Below are positions 58,578-64,000 of a stretch of 64,000 nt of DNA, one piece after another; the first letter of the stretch is position 1; every line of letters begins with the position of its first letter. The position numbers were made by a program, and so were the translations under genes. The stretch spans positions 48,239 through 112,238 of the forward strand of contig QCHB01000007.1 of NCBI GenBank assembly GCA_003278095.1. Direction: 5' to 3'. The DNA comes from SAR116 cluster bacterium AG-390-L20 (GTDB lineage Bacteria; Pseudomonadota; Alphaproteobacteria; Puniceispirillales; Marisalimonadaceae). The notes under the pieces are model-generated. The model was not told the DNA's origin, ran no database searches, and was given only the letters and a program-made list of their open reading frames with translations.

Positions 58578-59365
58578 TGAAAAATAATATTAAAATTACA
58601 GTTTTAGGTACTGGTACATCTGTTGGCATTCCTGCTTTAGGAAAATTAGGGTGGGGGAATTGTGATCCATCAAATCCTAAAAATAAAAGGCAAAGATGTT
58701 CAGTTTTAATTCAAAATGAAAGCACCACTATTTTAGTTGATGCAGGCCCTGACATTAAAAATCAACTTATTGAACATAATGTAAAAAAGTTAGACGCTGT
58801 TTTTATTACTCATCAACATTCAGACCATATATCAGGTTTGGACGAATTAAGACCTTTTTATTTTTATAATAGAGAAAAAATAAAGATCTACACTAATGCA
58901 GAAACATCCGAGTTTTTATTAACTAGATTTAATTATTTATTTGAAAAATCAGCATCTTCTCAATCTTATTTTAACCCGCCATTAGAATTAAAGCATATAG
59001 AATATTTTGAAGAACTTAATATCAACGATATTATTATCAAATCGATTAAACAAAATCATGGTGTTATAGACACACTTGGTTTCATATTTAATGATAAATT
59101 TGGATATTGTACTGATGTTGTTGATTTCCCTGATAATAGTTTCAATAGGTTATATGGTCTTAAAGTTTTAATTATTACTGGACTACGTGAAAGTCCTCAT
59201 TTAGCTCATGCACATTTTGATTTATCATTTAATTGGATTGCGAAATTAAAACCTGAAATAGCTTATTTAACTCATTTAAGTCCTGAATCAGATCATGACG
59301 TTGTTACTAAATTATGTCCACCAAATGTTTATCCAGCTTATGATGGACTTATTATTGATATTTAA
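58577..59365 (+). CDS. Metallo-beta-lactamase fold hydrolase, PhnP-like
   Basis: A 262-residue MBL-fold phosphodiesterase-like protein. GTGTSVGIPALG (about residues 10-21) and DCDPSNPKNKRQRCS-type cysteine segment resemble PhnP/RNase Z relatives, and the metal motif is THQHSDHISG (about 76-85), with YCTDVVD and LTHLSPE later. PhnP cleaves cyclic ribosyl phosphates in phosphonate use, but the metG-tatD-MBL arrangement is general in alphaproteobacteria and there are no phn genes here, so the substrate is open. Confidence 0.85.
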   Translation: MKNNIKITVLGTGTSVGIPALGKLGWGNCDPSNPKNKRQRCSVLIQNESTTILVDAGPDIKNQLIEHNVKKLDAVFITHQHSDHISGLDELRPFYFYNREKIKIYTNAETSEFLLTRFNYLFEKSASSQSYFNPPLELKHIEYFEELNINDIIIKSIKQNHGVIDTLGFIFNDKFGYCTDVVDFPDNSFNRLYGLKVLIITGLRESPHLAHAHFDLSFNWIAKLKPEIAYLTHLSPESDHDVVTKLCPPNVYPAYDGLIIDI

Positions 59366-59369
59366 ATTA

Positions 59370-59385
59370 CATAATATATATTATG
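59370..59385. repeat. 16-base perfect AT-rich palindrome
   Basis: CATAATATATATTATG is a perfect 16-base palindrome starting four bases after the stop of the MBL hydrolase gene. It could form a cruciform or RNA hairpin at the 3' end of the tatD/MBL transcript, or be a binding site. No T-run follows, so a classical terminator is doubtful. Confidence 0.45.
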
Positions 59386-59524
59386 CGACAATCCTATAAA
59401 TAATATATCACTACTCTATATAATAATGATATATAAATAATGTAAGTATAAAAATATATAAATATATATATATATCAATTATTTATAATAATATTATAAA
59501 GTATTATCTAATAAATAAAAAAAA
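59386..59524. other. Extremely AT-rich low-complexity spacer
   Basis: About 140 bases made almost entirely of A and T, with TA runs (for example ATATATATATAT near 59465). No open reading frame, RNA gene or ordered repeat unit is visible. It separates the conserved metG-tatD block from the accessory-looking end of the window and lies just downstream of the small lipoprotein gene read on the minus strand. Confidence 0.6.
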
Positions 59525-59638
59525 TTAATCTGATGAACCGATCTTTGCCCAATCAGGTACATATGAATTATAAGTTGCACATCCTGATCCCATTAACATA
59601 AAAATTGCTATTAATAAAATACTAAACTTTTTAATCAT
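59525..59638 (-). CDS. Very small predicted lipoprotein (37 residues)
   Basis: On the minus strand an ATG at 59638 opens a 37-codon frame: MIKKFSILLIAIFMLMGSGC, then ATYNSYVPDWAKIGSSD and TAA. It has a classic lipoprotein signal (two lysines, hydrophobic stretch, cysteine 20) and a 17-residue mature tail. AAAGG lies 8 bases before the ATG. A T-run follows the stop. The combination of ribosome site, signal and lipobox is hard to get by chance in such AT-rich sequence. The family is not one I can name; it may be a membrane-anchored small protein similar to entericidin-like peptides in size only. Confidence 0.68.
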   Translation of the reverse strand: MIKKFSILLIAIFMLMGSGCATYNSYVPDWAKIGSSD

Positions 59639-59735
59639 CTGTTTAACCTTTCTTTATCTTCAAATTTATCTAATATACTAGATAATTAATTCAAATATTT
59701 ATATAATTTTTTTTTAATTATTTTTGGAGTTTATA

Positions 59736-60803
59736 ATGAGTATAAAACCATACGGTAGTACTTCTGGTAGAATTCATGGTCAACCTGGTTATAAAGTTAG
59801 GCCTTCATCAAAAACTGTTGATGCACACTGTCACTTACACGTGCAGGAAGCTGCTGACGTTGTTCAGGGCCTTTTTGATCAGTTTGACGTTCCTGCTTTT
59901 AGACATTCCAATCCAATTACAACAAAGCAAAATGTCCAACAAGTTAAAGATAGATTTATGGACTTAACAAATGTTGAAACAAGACTTAAAAAGATGGATT
60001 CACAAGGAATTGATACACAAGTACTTATACCTGTCCCTTTTCAACATTATTGTAATATAAAAAGCAATGTGGCTTACAAAGCAATAGAAATTATTAATAA
60101 TAAACTCTCTGAAACAGCAAATTCAAGAAAAGATAGATTTGTAGCATTAGGGACTCTTCCTATGCAAAACGGAGATCTTGCTGTAAAGGAGATGAATAGA
60201 TGTATTAATAATCTTGATATAAGAGGATTTCAAATAATTACATTTCAAGATGGAAAAGAATTATCACATCCTTCATATGATGGTATTTGGGAAACTGCTT
60301 CTAAGTTAGATGTACCTATTTTTTTACATCCTAATGGCTATCCAGAGGGTGAGAGATTAAAAAATCATTATTTTATTAATATTATAGGAAATCCAATGGA
60401 TACAACTGTTGCTCTTCATCATTTGATTTTTGATGGAACAATGGAAAAAAATCCTAATTTAAAAATTTTTGTAGCTCATGGTGGCGGTTATCTTCCTGCA
60501 TACTCTGCTAGAATTGACCATGCTTGGGGAGCAAGGCCTGACTGCAGCGGTTATAACTTAAAGTACAAACCTTCTGATTATTTAAGAAGAATGTATTTTG
60601 ACACAGTTGTTTTTTCATTTGATCAACTGAAATATCTTATTAATCAATATGGAGCTGATCACATTGTTATGGGAACCGACTATCCATACGATATGGCCGA
60701 AGATGATCCGATTGAACATGTTATTGGCACAGAAGGCTTGAGTGACAATGATTATTCCCTTATTACAGGAGGAAATGCCTGTAAGTTGTTCAAAATAGTG
60801 TAA
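59736..60803 (+). CDS. Amidohydrolase family protein, ACMSD-like (paralogue 1)
   Basis: A 355-residue metal-dependent TIM barrel of the amidohydrolase 2 / ACMSD group, which contains decarboxylases of aromatic acids and some hydrolases. Visible metal residues are HCHLH (about 34-38), FLHPNG (about 194-199), AHGGGY (about 248-253) and GTDYPYDM (about 312-319). ATG 59736 is preceded by GGAG; a TTG at 59724 is upstream of that site. It is closely related to the gene at 61972 along its whole length. Substrate unknown; the neighbouring flavin monooxygenase suggests catabolism of an aromatic or heterocyclic compound (inference). Confidence 0.85.
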   Translation: MSIKPYGSTSGRIHGQPGYKVRPSSKTVDAHCHLHVQEAADVVQGLFDQFDVPAFRHSNPITTKQNVQQVKDRFMDLTNVETRLKKMDSQGIDTQVLIPVPFQHYCNIKSNVAYKAIEIINNKLSETANSRKDRFVALGTLPMQNGDLAVKEMNRCINNLDIRGFQIITFQDGKELSHPSYDGIWETASKLDVPIFLHPNGYPEGERLKNHYFINIIGNPMDTTVALHHLIFDGTMEKNPNLKIFVAHGGGYLPAYSARIDHAWGARPDCSGYNLKYKPSDYLRRMYFDTVVFSFDQLKYLINQYGADHIVMGTDYPYDMAEDDPIEHVIGTEGLSDNDYSLITGGNACKLFKIV

Positions 60804-60824
60804 ATTTTTATTTTAGAATTTTTA

Positions 60825-61829
60825 TTAATGATAAGTAGGCATAATTTTTTTTGCAAATAACCTTAAATGATCTATTCCACCACCAGCGTCAACTAAAAGC
60901 AAATACCCTACTCCATTATCTCTTAACTTTTTCAAGCGTTCATGTATTTCTTCTTCGGTTCCAATTAATGCTCCATTTAAAGCTTCATCAGGCCCCTTGA
61001 ATGACATTATACTTGATTGGTTTTTACCATCAGGTCTTTCTGACAATTGATCAACCTTTGATCTAGCCATAATTCTTTTTTCTATGACTTCCATTTTTTC
61101 TTTTTGATCTTTAGCTATATATAAAGCCCTAGCTAGGGCTATTCTATTATGTGTGTCGTCATTTAATTTATTTTTATTCAATTCAGATTTATATACTTGA
61201 ACTCTTTTTATGACTTCGTCTAAAGGTGAAAATTGATCAAGTAATAAATTTGCATTTTTTTTTGCAACATTTTTTATAGCTTCATGATTACCAGCAGCCA
61301 TCCAAAGGGTTGGGTAAGGCGATTGATGACATGAAGGTTCAACAATAATATCATCAAATGACCAGAATTTTCCTGTATAGCTCCATTTTTTTTTGTTTTC
61401 CCAAGATTTAACCATTATATCCACAGATTCGTTAAACCTTTCATTAGCTTCATTCATATTTATTTTAAAGCCTTTAAATTCATTGTATCTATACCCTTTT
61501 CCTACTCCCAATTGAATTCGTCCATTAGATAATAAATCTATTGTTGCTACTTGTTCAGCTAATAAAACTGGATTATGCCACGGTAAAGTGAGAACAGCTG
61601 TGCCTAGTTTAATTTTAGAAGTTTTAGCAGCTAGGTAAGTTAATAAATTTAAAGACGCAGATACTTGACCCAAGCCTGTAAAATGATGCTCTACAGTAAA
61701 TGTACTTTCAAAACCTAATCTTTCTGCTTCTACATTATAATCTATCCATTCATTATAACTAAGGGAACTGTCTATATCATTGTTAATTCTATTAAGCTTA
61801 GCGCTACCAAATAATCCGAATTTCACCAT
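60825..61829 (-). CDS. LLM-class flavin-dependent oxidoreductase (luciferase-like monooxygenase)
   Basis: A protein of about 334 residues with the bacterial luciferase-like TIM barrel. Family segments are FTVEHHFTG (about residues 40-48), KLGTAVLTLPWHNPVLLAEQVATIDLLSNGR (read in parts at about 75-105) and GVGKGYRYNEF. Such enzymes use reduced flavin (FMN or F420) and oxygen to oxidise ketones, alkanesulfonates, amines or rings. The start could be ATG 61829 (MVKFGLFGSAKLN, preceded by GAGGTG), GTG 61826 or ATG 61838. It lies between the two amidohydrolase paralogues, convergent with the first and divergent from the second. Confidence 0.86.
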   Translation of the reverse strand: MVKFGLFGSAKLNRINNDIDSSLSYNEWIDYNVEAERLGFESTFTVEHHFTGLGQVSASLNLLTYLAAKTSKIKLGTAVLTLPWHNPVLLAEQVATIDLLSNGRIQLGVGKGYRYNEFKGFKINMNEANERFNESVDIMVKSWENKKKWSYTGKFWSFDDIIVEPSCHQSPYPTLWMAAGNHEAIKNVAKKNANLLLDQFSPLDEVIKRVQVYKSELNKNKLNDDTHNRIALARALYIAKDQKEKMEVIEKRIMARSKVDQLSERPDGKNQSSIMSFKGPDEALNGALIGTEEEIHERLKKLRDNGVGYLLLVDAGGGIDHLRLFAKKIMPTYH

Positions 61830-61971
61830 ACACCTCATACAAGAATTTTATTTTAAACTTAATTGATAAAAACTAAAATCAAATTATCTGATGATATCTA
61901 TGTTTTTTTATAATTTAATATTTTATAATAATTAACTTATTAATAAAATGTTAACTATTGAGGAGGGTCTT

Positions 61972-63036
61972 TTGGAACTCAAACCATATGGTGCAACAGC
62001 TGCAAGAGAGCATTTTGAAAGAAAAGAAAGATATAATTCTAATATTACTATAGACGCTCATTGTCACTTGCATGTTCAAGAGGCAGCAGATTTAATTGAA
62101 AATTTATTTGATCCAAATTTTGTTCCAGCTTTTAGATATACTAACGAAAAATCATCCATACAAAATAAACAACAAGGTAAAGATAGATTAATTAATTTAA
62201 CAAATATTGATCATAGACTTAAAGATATGGACAGACAGGGCATTGATATGCAAATTTTAATACCAGTTCCCTTTCAAGCATATTATTCAGTTAGAAATAA
62301 ATGTGGTCATAAATCTATAGAAATTATTAACAATACTCTTTCAAAGGTGGCGACTGACAGGCCAGATAGATTTTTATCTTTAGGCCATCTTCCATTACAG
62401 GACACCGAAGCTGCAGTTAAAGAAATGGAAAGAGGTGTTAAAGAGCTAAATTTAAAAGGGTTTCAGGTTTTAGGAACTGTTGATGGACATGAGTTATCTG
62501 ACCCGTCATTAGATCCAGTCTGGGAGACTGCTCAAAAATTAGATACACTTATTTTCATTCATCCAAATGGATATCCTCAAGGTGATCGTTTAAAAAATCA
62601 TTATTTCAACAATGTAATTGGTAATCCTTTAGATACAACTGTTGCTCTACATCATCTTATTTTTGATGGAACTTTAGAAAAATTTCCACACCTTAAAATT
62701 TTAGCCTCGCATGGAGGTGGCTACTTACCTTCTTATGCAGGAAGAATAGATCACGCATGGGGTGCCAGACCTGATTGTAGAGGAAACAACCTAAAGTATC
62801 CCCCTTCTTATTATTTAAAGAAAATGCATTTTGATACAATTGTATTTACTTATGAACAGCTAAAATATTTGGTAGATGTGTTTGGTTCAGATAAGATTAT
62901 TATGGGAACTGATTATCCCTACGATATGGCAGAAGATGATCCTGTTGGCCATGTTTTAGGGACTCCTGGCCTAAATACAGATGATATAAAAAAAATTACA
63001 GGTATAAATGCGGCTAAATTATTAGGTATCAATTAA
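61972..63036 (+). CDS. Amidohydrolase family protein, ACMSD-like (paralogue 2)
   Basis: A 354-residue paralogue of the gene at 59736 with the same metal motifs: HCHLH, FIHPNGYP, SHGGGY and GTDYPYDM. TTG 61972 is the better start because AGGAGG (61961-61966) is 5 bases upstream and the protein then begins MELKPYGATAAREH, aligning with MSIKPYGSTSGRIH of the paralogue; the ATG at 61948 would put the ribosome site inside the gene. Both copies keep all ligands, so both are probably active, possibly on different substrates. A Gfo/Idh/MocA gene follows after 25 bases. Confidence 0.86.
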   Translation: MELKPYGATAAREHFERKERYNSNITIDAHCHLHVQEAADLIENLFDPNFVPAFRYTNEKSSIQNKQQGKDRLINLTNIDHRLKDMDRQGIDMQILIPVPFQAYYSVRNKCGHKSIEIINNTLSKVATDRPDRFLSLGHLPLQDTEAAVKEMERGVKELNLKGFQVLGTVDGHELSDPSLDPVWETAQKLDTLIFIHPNGYPQGDRLKNHYFNNVIGNPLDTTVALHHLIFDGTLEKFPHLKILASHGGGYLPSYAGRIDHAWGARPDCRGNNLKYPPSYYLKKMHFDTIVFTYEQLKYLVDVFGSDKIIMGTDYPYDMAEDDPVGHVLGTPGLNTDDIKKITGINAAKLLGIN

Positions 63037-63061
63037 CTTTTAGTTAATGCGGGGGATAATT

Positions 63062-64000
63062 ATGATCAATCAAATTAATGTAGGTATTATAGGAACTGGA
63101 TGGTGTGGTGGTATTAGAGCTAATGCCTGCGCTGATAATCCGCTTGTAGATAAATTATATATAGCTGAAACAAACTCTAATCGATTAAAAGAATTAAAAA
63201 ATTCTCTCAATATAGAAATGGGTACGGAAAATTGGCAAGAATTAGTAAATAATAAAAATATTGATACTATTATTATATCTGCAACTCCAGAGACCACACA
63301 CTATCCTATGGCACTTGCTGCTCTTAAAGCGGGGAAAAACGTTTTTTTAGAAAAACCTATAGCTACAACATTAAAAGAAGCTGAAGAATTAATAAATGTA
63401 TCAATTAAAAATAAAGTAAAATTTACAATTGGTTATTCGCAAAGATTTAATGCCAAATATGCATATGTAAATAAAACATTAAAAGAAAATTTGATAGGTG
63501 AACCAGTCACTTGCCTTGTAAGCAGACATATTACTCGTGAACTTGGTGAAAAAATTTCTGGTAGAACCGCTCTATCCCCTGCTGCTATGGAAGCAACACA
63601 CGATTTAGATTTTTTATTATGGTGTTTACAACCTAGAAAGCCAGTGAAAGTTTATAGTCAAACTTCGGGTAAACTTTTTTCTAAAAATAGTAATACTCCT
63701 GATCATCAATGGATTATGGTTACATTAGATGATGGGATGACTATAACAATTGGTGCTGGATGGATCCTTCCTTTAGGCTATCCAAATTTTTCTAATACTT
63801 GGATAGAAGTAATTGGTACTGATGGATCTTTATTTATTGATGATACACATAAGGATGTACAGCTTAGTACGGTTAAAGATGGTATTAGATATCCTATGTC
63901 CTCTATGCCAGGTGAACCTGTAAACCATACACATGCTGGTCCCATGCATGAAGAAACAATGCATTTTATAAATGCAGTTGCATTAAATAAGCCCGTATTA
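63062..64000 (+). CDS. Gfo/Idh/MocA family oxidoreductase (3' end cut by window)
   Basis: The frame is open from ATG 63062 to the last base, 313 codons without a stop. An NAD(P)-binding fold opens the protein (VGIIGTGWCGGIRA, about residues 6-19), followed by the family marker EKPIATT (about residues 96-102) and the catalytic-region HDLDFLLW near 181. A GGGGG run precedes the ATG. Such enzymes oxidise or reduce sugars, inositols, or related ring compounds, and some cleave dipyrroles or dechlorinate. It is 25 bases after the second amidohydrolase, so probably in one operon. Confidence 0.88.
   Translation, partial: MINQINVGIIGTGWCGGIRANACADNPLVDKLYIAETNSNRLKELKNSLNIEMGTENWQELVNNKNIDTIIISATPETTHYPMALAALKAGKNVFLEKPIATTLKEAEELINVSIKNKVKFTIGYSQRFNAKYAYVNKTLKENLIGEPVTCLVSRHITRELGEKISGRTALSPAAMEATHDLDFLLWCLQPRKPVKVYSQTSGKLFSKNSNTPDHQWIMVTLDDGMTITIGAGWILPLGYPNFSNTWIEVIGTDGSLFIDDTHKDVQLSTVKDGIRYPMSSMPGEPVNHTHAGPMHEETMHFINAVALNKPVL

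Noticed and set aside
59440..59524. TA-rich tract as a CRISPR or tandem repeat array
   Set aside because: There is no constant repeat unit or regular spacing, only low-complexity A/T sequence.

Overview
The window is one stretch of chromosome from an AT-rich, compact alphaproteobacterium, most likely a genome-streamlined marine lineage. The class is inferred from family content and gene order: DUF1467 after RNase J, a fused IspDF, a RibB with a degenerate RibA-like tail, the CBP3-type cytochrome bc1 chaperone beside bamE and plsX, lipoyl-bearing PdhB, ntrBC-ntrYX followed by trkA, and a SecG/pyrG/kdsA/eno/ftsB/pdh block. The AT richness, very short intergenic gaps, many start/stop overlaps and missing members of otherwise conserved blocks suggest streamlining. 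I cannot name a genus from sequence alone.

Layout. 1-3.1 kb: 3' end of birA, coaX, RNase J, DUF1467. 3.2-10.1 kb: rpiB, glyA, nrdR and the riboflavin set ribD-ribE-ribBX-ribH, then nusB-thiL. 10.1-14.0 kb: bamE (minus), the bc1 chaperone, plsX-fabH, ihfA and a MerR regulator. 14.0-21.2 kb: ppiD (minus), then tpiA-secG-pyrG-kdsA-eno-ftsB, closed by a hairpin with a T-run. 21.2-27.7 kb: the pyruvate dehydrogenase complex pdhA-pdhB-pdhC-lpd with lipA and a COQ10/RatA protein. 27.7-29.9 kb (minus): cinA, pgpA, ispDF. 30.0-40.7 kb: ntrB-ntrC-ntrY-ntrX-trkA, a D-amino-acid aminotransferase, hflX and an inositol monophosphatase-family enzyme. 40.7-49.7 kb: SDR and mazG (minus), DUF502, recG (minus), sdhE-mfd, an orphan lipoprotein and glyoxalase I (minus). 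49.8-51.3 kb: a DSD1-family PLP enzyme resembling 3-hydroxyaspartate aldolase, a gene-free stretch and tRNA-Ser(UGA). 51.4-59.4 kb: mltB-rlpA-dacA-tmk-holB-metG-tatD-MBL hydrolase. 59.4-64 kb: an accessory-looking end with a very AT-rich spacer, a 37-codon lipoprotein, two paralogous ACMSD-like amidohydrolases around a convergent/divergent luciferase-like flavin monooxygenase, and the start of a Gfo/Idh/MocA oxidoreductase cut by the window end.

Most of the window is housekeeping. The points most worth a second look are: an NtrC whose AAA+ domain has lost both GAFTGA and an acidic Walker B; an NtrX also lacking GAFTGA, which together suggest loss of sigma-54; absence of hfq from its usual place before hflX; a likely ATT start for fabH; RibBX without the GTP cyclohydrolase II zinc cysteines; convergent genes whose stop codons overlap in the same four bases; the small lipoprotein; and the terminal amidohydrolase/monooxygenase cluster. 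I saw no CRISPR array, insertion sequence, prophage or rRNA gene.
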